From positions 1,598,945 to 1,662,944 of the forward strand of contig NZ_RBWX01000007.1 in assembly GCF_003634215.1 (NCBI RefSeq): DNA of 64,000 nt. The letters run 5' to 3'. Positions within the stretch are counted from its first letter, which is position 1. Every line of letters begins with the position of its first letter. The notes under the pieces are model-generated. The model was not told the origin of the DNA and searched no databases. It saw only the letters and a list, made by a program, of their open reading frames with translations. Shown piece by piece: positions 39,848 through 48,663 of this stretch. The position numbers and the translations under genes were made by a program. Source of the DNA: Sphingosinicella microcystinivorans (lineage in GTDB: Bacteria > Pseudomonadota > Alphaproteobacteria > Sphingomonadales > Sphingomonadaceae).

Positions 39848-41260
39848 ATGAAACCTAACTACGGGGCCATATTTCTTGGCGTTGTCTTGACGCTCTTTCT
39901 GGGCTCCGTGCTTTTGCTGTCTACGCGTATCGGTCAGGCAATGATTTTCAGCGTGGAAGTTTGGCTGAATATCCCGAACGCGGCGCGGGCAACGCCTTTA
40001 AATCCGAAGGGATACCCGGCGATTGCAATGTGCCGTACGATCGGTCTCTCCGATCCGGAACGAGAGGCAAAAGAAAATATTACACGGGGTGACCTCCGGC
40101 CGTTCACGGTCTACGGCTACTGGGCGCAGGATGTACCGGGCGTATTCTGCCCCAATGGCAAGTATCCCATAGACAAACGCGGCGGCACATATGTGTCCGA
40201 TATCCGTGATGCTTGCGGACAGATGAGCTTCTCGACCGCTCCTCCCGAAAAGATGAAAGCCTACAATCGCATACTTGCTGCACAGCCTCGCTTTCAGGAG
40301 ATCACGGGGTGCCGGCCCGCAACCTATTGCGAGGAACGCTACCGCAAGGGAATGCCTGTCGCCGCTGTTCAAGACCCGCGATGTCCGGGTGAACCGGCAG
40401 TGTTGTTTCGCATAGCGCAGCAGGGTGAGACCGCAGCGCTTACCGAAGCGCTCAAGGATTTTTCAGACCGCGATCCGCAAACCCGCGATGCAATAACAGC
40501 GGCGTTTCTTGCAGCGCTGCGACGCGGAAAACTTGAGAACGCAGAACGCCTGCTTGCCGCCGGAGCCGACATAAACGGCCGCGTCCATGATACTCATCCG
40601 AATGGGCGCAAGTGGTTTGATTCCCCTTTATCGGCTGCCATGAGCGTGACCGAGAGTAGCGAGAAACGGATTGCGATTGCGCAATGGCTCTTCGGTCACG
40701 GGCTGAATTTTTCAAATCCCCGCACACATCAGGCGCTTTCGGCAGTTGCGCACGATGACGTCAAAATGGTGGAATACCTGCTCAGCAAGGGCGCTTCTCC
40801 AAATGGTATGGCCTCCAAGGAAGAGCTGGATCGTACTGCTAATGGCAACATTGCCACGGCTGACACCCCAGGTAATGGGCGACCGCTTTACGCCGCGATC
40901 CGTCATGCGCTTCAACGCCGGGGGCGCGATACGCCGCGCGATAAGGCCTGGGCCGATGACGAGCAGCGCAAAGCGGAAATGAATGCCGTGACTCTTTACA
41001 GCGCGGGAGCAAGATTTTCTGTCGACTCAAAGTTTGAGGATGAGTTGCGGGTCATGCCGAACATCCACATTGCATCGGTGCTGCTAGCGGCAGCGCATCG
41101 TGAAGGGCGGTTGATTGAGTTGATGGACAGGCTCATGCCTAGCAAGGGCGAACAGTGGGAAGAACTGCGCCAATATTTCCAAAAGGTGCGCGCCTGCAAA
41201 ACCATCCGACCCGTCGCGCGGGTCGATCATATCAAGCTCTGTGCTTATGGAGACGTCTAG
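39848..41260 (+). CDS. Membrane-anchored ankyrin-repeat protein
   Basis: This 470-residue protein begins with a membrane anchor (AIFLGVVLTLFLGSVLLLS) that should place the rest outside the cytoplasmic membrane. Residues about 40-180 are a cysteine-containing domain I do not recognise. Residues about 195-420 contain ankyrin-like repeats, such as AFLAALRRGKLENAERLLAAGADIN and ALSAVAHDDVKMVEYLLSKGASPNG, a protein-binding scaffold. The first in-frame start is GTG at 39827; ATG at 39848 has AGGG 10 bases ahead and is chosen. It is AT-richer than its flanks and has no operon partner, so it looks like an accessory gene. Confidence 0.83.
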   Translation: MKPNYGAIFLGVVLTLFLGSVLLLSTRIGQAMIFSVEVWLNIPNAARATPLNPKGYPAIAMCRTIGLSDPEREAKENITRGDLRPFTVYGYWAQDVPGVFCPNGKYPIDKRGGTYVSDIRDACGQMSFSTAPPEKMKAYNRILAAQPRFQEITGCRPATYCEERYRKGMPVAAVQDPRCPGEPAVLFRIAQQGETAALTEALKDFSDRDPQTRDAITAAFLAALRRGKLENAERLLAAGADINGRVHDTHPNGRKWFDSPLSAAMSVTESSEKRIAIAQWLFGHGLNFSNPRTHQALSAVAHDDVKMVEYLLSKGASPNGMASKEELDRTANGNIATADTPGNGRPLYAAIRHALQRRGRDTPRDKAWADDEQRKAEMNAVTLYSAGARFSVDSKFEDELRVMPNIHIASVLLAAAHREGRLIELMDRLMPSKGEQWEELRQYFQKVRACKTIRPVARVDHIKLCAYGDV

Positions 41261-41336
41261 AAGGGCTGACCGAGCAGGGATGGGAATGTCTCTGCGGTTA
41301 TCGATTTGTTGAAACGATAATATATATTATGTTAAA

Positions 41337-41747
41337 TCAATTATCGCGGTTGGCCGCCATTCGGGACATACCCCCGGCCATTTTCTCAAAGGCATCGTTC
41401 ATTCGGGCCGCAAGGTCGGCGTCGATATTGCTCTCGGTAAGCGCACGCGCCATGGCGTCCGTCCACTGTCGCGATGTCTCTGCGGTGATCGGTAGCGCGG
41501 CGTGTGCCGACATCACGCAGACGCCGACATTCTCTTCGAACCATTGACGCGGTCCGCCGAGCCAGCCCGTGAGAAATCCCGCGAGCGATCGGCGCATTGG
41601 CGCCAGATCCGGCGCATGCATCGCGCGCAGCGCGGAATACTCGGGCTCGCTTTCCATGAGATCGTAGAAACGGTCGACGAAGCGCCTGACGGCGGCTTCT
41701 CCGCCAAGACTGTCGTATGGTGTCGTGCTCGTGCCGGATTCGCTCAT
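41337..41747 (-). CDS. Truncated hemoglobin (group II type)
   Basis: The 136-residue protein is a two-over-two globin that binds heme and may handle oxygen or nitric oxide. Features are YDSLGGEAAVRRFVDRFYDLM with the B10 tyrosine, FLTGWLGGPRQWFEEN, the proximal histidine in MSAHAALPI, and the tryptophan in TSRQWTDAM (G8). The open frame reaches far upstream through the PLD gene on the opposite strand, but the ATG at 41747 gives the normal length. No strong ribosome-binding site is seen. It converges with the ankyrin gene over an AT-rich spacer (41300-41336). Confidence 0.9.
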   Translation of the reverse strand: MSESGTSTTPYDSLGGEAAVRRFVDRFYDLMESEPEYSALRAMHAPDLAPMRRSLAGFLTGWLGGPRQWFEENVGVCVMSAHAALPITAETSRQWTDAMARALTESNIDADLAARMNDAFEKMAGGMSRMAANRDN

Positions 41748-41822
41748 GCAAACGATCAACCGGGCCTCTGGCGAGTTTTCCTTGATCCAGATCAACGTCC
41801 GGAGCTTTCCGCCGCGAATGTG

Positions 41823-41847
41823 GGAGCCGAACGCCCGGTTTTGCGTT
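41823..41847 (+). promoter_or_regulatory. Possible EcfG-like promoter of the phospholipase D gene
   Basis: GGAGC (41823-41827) is 16 bases from CGTT (41844-41847), one mismatch from the GGAAC-N16-CGTT stress consensus. It lies about 50 bases before the gene start. A chance match is possible. Confidence 0.3.
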
Positions 41848-41897
41848 AACGCTGCGGATCGCATGTACGGGGCGACTGGTTTACAGCCGGAGAACAA

Positions 41898-43412
41898 ATG
41901 GTAAACGAAGAGCAGGGCGGTGACCCTTCCCTCGCCCCCGTTGTCGCCGCAGGGCGCAATTGCTGGCGCATCGAGCGGGCCGGACGCGCGTCTGCCGTCG
42001 TGGACGCCGCCGACTATTACCATTACGTGCGCGAAGCCATGCTCGCAGCGCGGCGCCGTATCCTGATCATCGGCTGGGATTTCGACACGCGCATCACACT
42101 GGAGCCGGATGAGAGCGGCCAGGGCGAGAGCCTGGGGCATTTCTTCCTGCGGCTGGCGCACGAAAACCCCGCGCGGCAAATCGACATCCTGAAATGGGGC
42201 TTCGGCGCGCTGAAGCAGTTCCTGCGGCCGCGCGCGGCGTGGATGCTGCTGCGCTGGCAATTGACCCGCGCGATCGATTTCCGCTTCGATAGCTTCCACC
42301 CCATAGGATGCAGCCACCACCAGAAGATCGTGGTGATCGACGAGCGTTTCGCGGTATGCGGCGGCATCGACATTTCGTGCGCACGCTGGGACACCAACGC
42401 TCACGCTGACGACGACGCCCGGCGAAAGCTGCCGGACGGCAAGCCTTACGGCCCGTGGCATGACGTCACCATGATGCTGGACGGGGCCGCCGCGCGTGCG
42501 CTCGCCGACCTCGGCCGAGACCGCTGGCAGCACGCGACGCATCATGAACTGCCGCCGGTGGAGGACGACCACGACCACTGGCCGGCGGACGCGTCTGTCG
42601 ATTTCCGCGACGTGGACATCGCGATCGCACGCACGCGCTCAGCCTGGCGCGACTGCGACGAAGTCCGCGAGATCGAGGCTCTGTGGCTGGACATGATCGC
42701 AGCCGCACAGCGCTTCATCTATATCGAGAACCAGTATCTGACCTCCGGCAGGATCGCCGCCGCCATAGCGGCACGCATGAAGGAGACAGATGCGCTCGAA
42801 ATCGTTGTGGTGATGCCGCGCTGCGCCGACGGCTGGCTGGAACAGAAAGCCATGGACGCCGCGCGCGTTCAGCTCGCACGTGCCATCGCCAAGGTGGATC
42901 GACGCAACCGCTTCCGCATTTACGTGCCAGTCACCCGCGGCGGCACGGACATCTATGTGCACGCCAAGGTCGCAATCGTTGACGATCGGCTGCTCAAGAT
43001 CGGCTCCGCGAACCTCAACAACCGCTCGATGGGGCTAGACAGCGAATGTGACGTCATCATCGATGCCGCCCTCCCCGCCAACGCCGGCACACCGCCAGCA
43101 ATCGCTGCGCTACGCACACGCCTTCTGGCCGAGCATCTGGACGTGACACCGGAGGCTTTCGCAGCGCGATTTGCGGAAACGGGATCGCTTGTGGACGCGA
43201 TCGAGGCGCTACGCGCGCCCGGCAAGACGCTGGATTTGCTCGACCTCGAAAAGCCGGGACCGTTCGACCAGTTCATTGCCGATAACGAACTGCTCGATCC
43301 CGAGAAGGCTGAAGGCTTTTTCGAACCGCTGAACAAGCGCGGGCTGCGCGTGCGCTGGCGGGAAGGCATGGCACGTCTGAGGGCGCGCAGGCGGCGCAAG
43401 CGCAGACGTTAA
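41898..43412 (+). CDS. Phospholipase D family protein (two HKD motifs)
   Basis: The 504-residue protein has both catalytic HxKxxxxD motifs of the PLD superfamily: H141-Q-K143 to D148 (HHQKIVVID) and H355-A-K357 to D362 (HAKVAIVDD). That pair is needed for phosphodiester hydrolysis or transphosphatidylation. The size and spacing fit a bacterial phospholipase D or cardiolipin-synthase-like enzyme; there are no clear membrane helices or signal peptide. A very basic C terminus (RLRARRRRKRRR) could bind membranes. CGGAGA lies 6 bases before the ATG. Confidence 0.92.
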   Translation: MVNEEQGGDPSLAPVVAAGRNCWRIERAGRASAVVDAADYYHYVREAMLAARRRILIIGWDFDTRITLEPDESGQGESLGHFFLRLAHENPARQIDILKWGFGALKQFLRPRAAWMLLRWQLTRAIDFRFDSFHPIGCSHHQKIVVIDERFAVCGGIDISCARWDTNAHADDDARRKLPDGKPYGPWHDVTMMLDGAAARALADLGRDRWQHATHHELPPVEDDHDHWPADASVDFRDVDIAIARTRSAWRDCDEVREIEALWLDMIAAAQRFIYIENQYLTSGRIAAAIAARMKETDALEIVVVMPRCADGWLEQKAMDAARVQLARAIAKVDRRNRFRIYVPVTRGGTDIYVHAKVAIVDDRLLKIGSANLNNRSMGLDSECDVIIDAALPANAGTPPAIAALRTRLLAEHLDVTPEAFAARFAETGSLVDAIEALRAPGKTLDLLDLEKPGPFDQFIADNELLDPEKAEGFFEPLNKRGLRVRWREGMARLRARRRRKRRR

Positions 43413-43422
43413 CGCTAGGCCT

Positions 43423-44016
43423 TCAGGGTCGCAGGATCAGGGTCTCGCCTTCGACGCGCCAGCTCTTCAGCGTGCGCAGGAAGCGCATCCCCAGAAGGTT
43501 GTTGTTGAGCGCGCCTTCATTGACGCTAGCGGGCATGTCGCGCAGCGTGACGTAACCGATCGTGAGTTCGCCAAGCCGGACCCCAGCGGTGCGGACACTG
43601 CCGTTCGCGGTTTGGGCCATGCCGTCGAAGCGCAGCGTATCGGGGCTGAAACCGGCACGCGCGGCGGTTTCCATGGTGAGCACGATATCCGTGGCACCGG
43701 TATCCACCATGAACAGCACGTCCGCGCCGTTGATCGTACCGCGTACGTAGAAATGCCCGTCCTCACGCGCGGTAAGCAGCATCTCCTCGCCCTGGGTGCG
43801 CGGGGATGCGGGATCGAGCGCGCCGCGAATATGGGGCCACTGCGTGGTAAGGAAAATCAGACCGCCGAAGATCAGCACCCACGAGAGCGCCATTTTCACT
43901 GTTTTCGCCGTACCGATTTCGCGCAGGCGCGGAATGAGACTCATCAGGATGAGGACAGCGAAGCCCACCGAGCTGATGAGCGCCGCCGTCTCGCCCGAGC
44001 TCAGTCCTTCGAACAT
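43423..44016 (-). CDS. Retropepsin-like aspartic protease (TIGR02281 family)
   Basis: The 197-residue protein is a membrane-tethered clan AA aspartic protease. Two or three N-terminal hydrophobic helices (AALISSVGFAVLILMSLI and VKMALSWVLIFGGLIFL) precede a retropepsin domain with the catalytic DTG in VLFMVDTGATDIVLT and LGMRFLRTLKSWRVEG near the end. One DTG per chain implies an active dimer. Substrates are unknown. It begins 4 bases after the MBL-fold gene. Confidence 0.92.
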   Translation of the reverse strand: MFEGLSSGETAALISSVGFAVLILMSLIPRLREIGTAKTVKMALSWVLIFGGLIFLTTQWPHIRGALDPASPRTQGEEMLLTAREDGHFYVRGTINGADVLFMVDTGATDIVLTMETAARAGFSPDTLRFDGMAQTANGSVRTAGVRLGELTIGYVTLRDMPASVNEGALNNNLLGMRFLRTLKSWRVEGETLILRP

Positions 44017-44020
44017 GCGC

Positions 44021-44785
44021 CTAAAGCTCCACCGTCAGCATATCGTATCCCGGCTCAACACCCGGCGGCAAGACCTTGGCAAGGCTTGCATAATCCATCG
44101 TGTTGTCCATGTGGGTGAGGATCGCGCGGCGCGGGCGCAGGCGGGATATCCACGACAAGGTACGATCGAGGTGGCTGTGCGTGGGATGCGGCTTGCGGCG
44201 GAGGGCGTCTACGACCCAGAGATCGACGCCTTTCACGGCATTGTCGGCAGAGAGCGTGAGATCGCTGATATCGGTCGAATAGGCCATTGAGTGGCCAGCG
44301 TGATCGACGCGGAAGCCGGTGGAGCGGATGGGGCCGTGGACCTGCTCGAACGGCGTCACCGTCATCGGACCGACAGTGAACTTCGCGCCGAGTTCGTGCG
44401 CCACGCAGCTCGGCGGATAACCAAGGCCACCCGAGAATATATAGTCGAAGCGTGCCTTGAGGACGCGCCATGTGTCCGCCGTCGCATAGCAGTCGACGGG
44501 TTTGCGCATGATGTGAAATATCTGGCGCAAGTCATCGATACCATGGGCATGATCGGCGTGATCGTGCGTGTAGAGCACGGCGTCGATGCGCGAGACGTTC
44601 GCGCTCAGCAGCTGTTCGCGAAGATCCGGGCTCGTGTCCATGATGATGACGTGACCTTCAGCCTCGACCATCACGGAGACGCGGCGACGGCGGTTCTTCG
44701 GCTCATTCGGATCGCAGAGGCCCCAATCGTTGCCGATGCGGGGCACCCCGCTCGACGTGCCGCTTCCAAGGACGGTGACCTTCAC
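44021..44785 (-). CDS. MBL-fold metallo-hydrolase (PhnP-like)
   Basis: The 254-residue protein has the metallo-beta-lactamase fold with the HxHxDH zinc motif in YTHDHADHAHGIDDL, the N-terminal GSGTSSGVPRIGNDWGLCDP with a PhnP-type cysteine, and further histidines in HSHLDR and LTHMDNTMDY. PhnP relatives are cyclic phosphodiesterases; here the substrate is unknown. It follows tatD with a 4-base overlap, as in many alphaproteobacteria. Confidence 0.93.
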   Translation of the reverse strand: MKVTVLGSGTSSGVPRIGNDWGLCDPNEPKNRRRRVSVMVEAEGHVIIMDTSPDLREQLLSANVSRIDAVLYTHDHADHAHGIDDLRQIFHIMRKPVDCYATADTWRVLKARFDYIFSGGLGYPPSCVAHELGAKFTVGPMTVTPFEQVHGPIRSTGFRVDHAGHSMAYSTDISDLTLSADNAVKGVDLWVVDALRRKPHPTHSHLDRTLSWISRLRPRRAILTHMDNTMDYASLAKVLPPGVEPGYDMLTVEL

Positions 44786-45555
44786 GCCGCAGCTTTCGAA
44801 AACAGGCGGTAGAAGTTGGCGCTCGTCGTGCGGTCCAGGTCTTCGTAGCGGACACCACGTTTTTCGGCGAGGAAGGCGGCGGTGTGCGTGACGAACGCCG
44901 GCTCGCAGGTCTTGCCGCGCTTCGGCACGGGCGCGAGGAACGGGGCATCGGTTTCGACGAGCAGCCGATCCTCGGGAATTTCCGTTGCAAATTCAGCAAG
45001 ATCAGCGGCGTTCTTGAACGTGACGATGCCGGATATCGAAATGTAGAAGCCGAGGTCCAGCATTTTGCGTCCGAAGGCCGCGCTCGCGGTGAAGCAGTGG
45101 ATAACCGCGCTGTAGGCCCCCTTCCCCAGTTCGCTCTCCATGATCTCCAGCGTGTCGGCTTCCGCTTCGCGCGTGTGGACGATTACCGGCAGGCCGGTCT
45201 CGCGCGCCGCGGCGATGTGACGGCGGAAGCTCTCACGCTGACGATCGCGGTCACTCTTGTCGTAATAATAATCGAGCCCGGTTTCTCCGATGCCGATGAC
45301 GCGTGGGTGATGCGTTGCCGCGATGAGGCGCGTCTTCTCGATATCCTCGCTGTCCGCCTCGTGCGGATGAACGCCGACGCTCGCCCAGATGTCGCTTGTG
45401 CCTTCGGCGATGCGAACAACGTCATCCCACTCGCTGCTGCGCGTGGAGATTGCAAGCATCGCCGACACGCCGGCATCCCGGGCACGGGCAATGACGCCAG
45501 CCTGATCCTCTACAAGGCCGGGGTAGTTCAGGTGGCAGTGGCTATCAATGGGCAT
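44782..45555 (-). CDS. tatD: TatD family metal-dependent hydrolase
   Basis: TatD proteins are TIM-barrel 3'-5' exonucleases and deoxyribonucleases. The 257-residue protein starts MPIDSHCHLNYPGL with the HxH metal site and has GIGETGLDYYYDKSD, VIVHTREAEADTLEIM and LVETDAPFLAPVPKRG, all typical. In-frame ATGs at 45573 and 45567 exist, but 45555 gives the family start. It overlaps the end of metG by 11 bases. Confidence 0.95.
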   Translation of the reverse strand: MPIDSHCHLNYPGLVEDQAGVIARARDAGVSAMLAISTRSSEWDDVVRIAEGTSDIWASVGVHPHEADSEDIEKTRLIAATHHPRVIGIGETGLDYYYDKSDRDRQRESFRRHIAAARETGLPVIVHTREAEADTLEIMESELGKGAYSAVIHCFTASAAFGRKMLDLGFYISISGIVTFKNAADLAEFATEIPEDRLLVETDAPFLAPVPKRGKTCEPAFVTHTAAFLAEKRGVRYEDLDRTTSANFYRLFSKAAA

Positions 45556-47104
45556 CGGGTTCCGCATCGACATAGCGCGGGAAGACCCCTTGCGGGGCCG
45601 CGAGCCGGAAATCGGACGCGGCTAGACGCGTGTACCAGTCGCCGCCGAAGCTGGCGAAATCGCGGTCGGCCTCGGGCACACCCATCTGATCCAGCAGCTT
45701 TGCTGCCGACGCCGGAATAACAGGGGAGATCGCGACTGCAAGATCATGGATCGCGCCGAACAGCGTGCCGAGCACGACCTTCATGCGCTCCGGATCGGTC
45801 TTCTTGAGCTTCCACGGCTCCTGCGCATCGATATAGGCGTTGCAGGCGAACACGGCGTGGAGCCAGGTTTCGACGCCGCGCGACAGGTCGAACGATTCGA
45901 ACGCTGCCGCAAGACCCCTGCAGCCCTCCCCGACCGCCGCCAACAGTGCGGCGTCCGCCTCGTTCTGATCGAGCGATTCCGGAAGAACGCCATTCATATT
46001 CTTGAAAATCTGCGATAAAGTCCGCTGGGCGAGATTGCCGAAGCTGTTCGCGAGATCGGCATTCGTGCGCGTGACAATCGCCTCGTGGCTGTAGCTGCCA
46101 TCCTGTCCGAACGGCACATCACGGATCAGGAAGTAGCGGAGCTGATCAACACCATACTCTTCCGCCATCGCCAGCGGCTCGACAACATTGCCGAGCGACT
46201 TCGACATCTTCTCACCCTTGTTGAGCACGAAGCCGTGACCGAACACCATGCGCGGCAGCTCGACGCCCGCGGACATCAAGAAAGCGGGCCAATATACGGT
46301 ATGGAAACGCACAACGTCCTTGCCGATCACATGGACGTCGGCGGGCCACCATTTCGTATAGGATTCATCGGGGTAGCCAGCACCGGTGAGGTAATTACTG
46401 AGCGCATCGAGCCACACGTACATGACGTGGCCGGGCGCATCCGGCACCGGAATGCCCCAATCGAAGCTGGTGCGTGAGACCGAAAGGTCGCTGAGGCCGC
46501 CGCGCACGAACTGCAACATCTCGTTGCGGCGCGTCGCGGGCTGGATGAAGTCCGGGTTTTGCTCGTAGAGATCGAGCAGCGGCTGCTGGTATTTGGAGAG
46601 ACGGAAGAAATAGCTCTCCTCAACCGTCCATTCGACGGGCGTGCCCTGCGGCGACAGCTTCTCGCCGCCCTCACCCGGAACAAGCTCGCTCTCGTCGTAA
46701 TAGGCCTCGTCGCGAACCGAGTACCAGCCTTCATAGCGGCCGAGATAGATGTCGCCGTTCGCTTCCATCCGGCGCCACAGCTCTTGCACGCATGCGTAGT
46801 GCGCGGGTTCAGTGGTGCGAATGAAGCGATCATGGCTGATGTTGAGACGGGCGCACATCTCCTTGAAATGCTGGACCATTCCATCGACGAAGGTGCGCGG
46901 ATCGGTGTTGGTGTTGCGCGCCGCCTGCGCGATCTTCAGCCCATGCTCGTCGGTGCCGGTCATGAAAAACACGTCGTCACCCGCAAGCCGGTGATAACGC
47001 GCGATGACGTCAGTCGCGATGTCCTCGTAGGCATGGCCCATGTGCGGGCGGCCGTTCGGGTACGAGATGGCGGTCGTGATGTAGAATTTCCGCTTGGCAC
47101 TCAT
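45545..47104 (-). CDS. metG: Methionyl-tRNA synthetase
   Basis: MetG charges tRNA-Met. The 519-residue class I enzyme has the HIGH-type motif in YPNGRPHMGHAYE and the KMSKS loop in GEKMSKSLGNVV. It is the short form: it ends after the anticodon-binding domain with no C-terminal tRNA-binding domain, and the zinc cysteines of the E. coli type are not seen. It lies 18 bases after holB within the tmk-holB-metG-tatD cluster. Confidence 0.97.
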   Translation of the reverse strand: MSAKRKFYITTAISYPNGRPHMGHAYEDIATDVIARYHRLAGDDVFFMTGTDEHGLKIAQAARNTNTDPRTFVDGMVQHFKEMCARLNISHDRFIRTTEPAHYACVQELWRRMEANGDIYLGRYEGWYSVRDEAYYDESELVPGEGGEKLSPQGTPVEWTVEESYFFRLSKYQQPLLDLYEQNPDFIQPATRRNEMLQFVRGGLSDLSVSRTSFDWGIPVPDAPGHVMYVWLDALSNYLTGAGYPDESYTKWWPADVHVIGKDVVRFHTVYWPAFLMSAGVELPRMVFGHGFVLNKGEKMSKSLGNVVEPLAMAEEYGVDQLRYFLIRDVPFGQDGSYSHEAIVTRTNADLANSFGNLAQRTLSQIFKNMNGVLPESLDQNEADAALLAAVGEGCRGLAAAFESFDLSRGVETWLHAVFACNAYIDAQEPWKLKKTDPERMKVVLGTLFGAIHDLAVAISPVIPASAAKLLDQMGVPEADRDFASFGGDWYTRLAASDFRLAAPQGVFPRYVDAEPDAH

Positions 47105-47122
47105 GCGGGGGCGCTTGCTCTG

Positions 47123-48049
47123 CTACCGGGGGTTATCGAGTTCGCCCACGTATCCCGCCAGTTCGAACGCGACAACCTGCGGATCGTAGGCAAGCGGCAC
47201 GGCCTCGGCGGCGAGGGCGTGGGCCTTCTCCCACAGCTGAAGCGCGCGTGCAAGCGATGCGCCGGTGCGCCCACGCGCCGCGCCGGCGATAAAGGCGGGA
47301 ACCAGCTCGACGAAGGCCTCGTAGCGCGCCTGCGCCGTCTTTCCGGCAAGCGATCTCGCCAGCGCCATAGCGTCCCCCTCCCCCTTCGCGAGCCCGACAA
47401 GCGCCTCAGTCAGCTTGCCCACATCGAGCCCGGCAAAGCGCAGCGCGCGGCCCGGCGAGCCTTCCGCAAGCGGCACCAGCGCCTCGACCTCCGCCGCGCT
47501 GCTGCCTTCAAGTTCGCGCGTCAGAACCGCGCGTACATCTGCATCGGCGAGCGGTTGAAACCTTAGCGTGCGGCAGCGCGAGCGGATTGTCGGCAGCAGC
47601 CGCACCGGGCTGTGACTGACGAGAAGGAACAGAGTCTTCTCCGGCGGTTCCTCAAGATTCTTGAGGAAAGCATTGGCCGCACTGCGATTCATCTCGTCGG
47701 CTGCATCAACGACAACGACGCGCCAGCCCCCAAGACCCGGCTTGGACTGGAACAGCGACTGCAGGTCGCGGATCTGCTCGACGACGATCTCGGCACGAAG
47801 CGCGCCACGGTCGTTAAGCCCGCGCTGGAGAACGCGGAGATCTGGGTGGCTGCCGGCCTCGATCAGTGCGAGCGCCGGATGCGGCGGCCCCTTACCATCG
47901 GTGAGGACGAAGCGGGCGAGCGCCTGCGCCACGCTGGCCTTGCCGATGCCGGGCGGTCCGGTGAGCAGCCACGCGTGGTGCACCTTGCCCTGATCCCATG
48001 CCGCGCGAAACATTTCCTGCTGCGCCTGATGCCCGATGATGCCGCTCAC
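47123..48049 (-). CDS. holB: DNA polymerase III subunit delta prime
   Basis: Delta prime is part of the clamp loader that opens the beta sliding clamp. The 308-residue protein has IIGHQAQQEMFRAAW, a Walker A-like GPPGIGKAS, VVVDAADEMNRSAANAFLKNLEEPP and RLLPTIRSRCRTLRFQPL, the typical sequence blocks of HolB. ATG overlaps the tmk stop by 4 bases. The DnaX and HolA partners lie outside the window. Confidence 0.95.
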   Translation of the reverse strand: MSGIIGHQAQQEMFRAAWDQGKVHHAWLLTGPPGIGKASVAQALARFVLTDGKGPPHPALALIEAGSHPDLRVLQRGLNDRGALRAEIVVEQIRDLQSLFQSKPGLGGWRVVVVDAADEMNRSAANAFLKNLEEPPEKTLFLLVSHSPVRLLPTIRSRCRTLRFQPLADADVRAVLTRELEGSSAAEVEALVPLAEGSPGRALRFAGLDVGKLTEALVGLAKGEGDAMALARSLAGKTAQARYEAFVELVPAFIAGAARGRTGASLARALQLWEKAHALAAEAVPLAYDPQVVAFELAGYVGELDNPR

Positions 48050-48657
48050 AGGCCGAAACGCTCCGCGACGATGGCCCAGACACGCTCGGTGACGTCATCG
48101 ACGGGCGCATCGCTCGGGATCACGGTGACACCGGGGAAACGCAGAAACCGCTCGCGCACAGCCTTGTGGAACGCAGGCGGCTCGCCCTCGAAGCGCGCCT
48201 CTCCCCCTGCCCGCCCCGCAGCGCGCGCAAGACCGAGCGCGGGATCGACATCGAGCACGATGGTAAGGTCCGGCCACAGGTCGCCGGTCGCGAACGCATG
48301 GAGATGCCGCAGTTCGCCCTCATCGAGCCCGCGTGCTGCACCCTGATAAGCGAGCGTCGAGTGCACGTAGCGGTCGCAGAGCACCCACTTGCCCTCGGTA
48401 AGTGCGGGGCGGATGAGCCGCGCCACATGATCGGCACGCGCGGCATTCACCAGCAGCGCCTCGACGCGGCCGTCCCAGCGCCCCGGCTCGCCTTCCACGA
48501 GCAGGCTGCGGATATCTTCCGCGCCGGGCGTGCCGCCAGGCTCACGCGTGGTGATAACGGTGACGCCCTGCGCCGAGAGACGTGCGGCGAGGCGGCGGAG
48601 CTGGGTGCTCTTGCCGCTGCCCTCCCCGCCTTCGAAGCTGATGAAGTGCCCGCCCAC
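48046..48657 (-). CDS. tmk: Thymidylate kinase
   Basis: Tmk phosphorylates dTMP to dTDP. The 203-residue protein has the P-loop FEGGEGSGKST, the DRYVHSTLAYQGAARG motif that binds dTMP, and the lid arginines in RAAGRAGGEARFEG. It starts 6 bases after the carboxypeptidase gene and overlaps holB by 4 bases. Confidence 0.97.
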   Translation of the reverse strand: MGGHFISFEGGEGSGKSTQLRRLAARLSAQGVTVITTREPGGTPGAEDIRSLLVEGEPGRWDGRVEALLVNAARADHVARLIRPALTEGKWVLCDRYVHSTLAYQGAARGLDEGELRHLHAFATGDLWPDLTIVLDVDPALGLARAAGRAGGEARFEGEPPAFHKAVRERFLRFPGVTVIPSDAPVDDVTERVWAIVAERFGL

Positions 48658-48663
48658 GCGGCC

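Noticed and set aside
41298-41320. TTATCG/CGATAA arms between the ankyrin and globin genes as a terminator
   Set aside because: The stem is only 6 bases, AT-rich and with an 11-base loop, and no clean T run follows; I note it only as an AT-rich spacer.
41337-42578. Long N-terminal extension of the globin frame through the start of the PLD gene
   Set aside because: The extension is the complement of PLD codons; the globin has normal length from the ATG at 41747.
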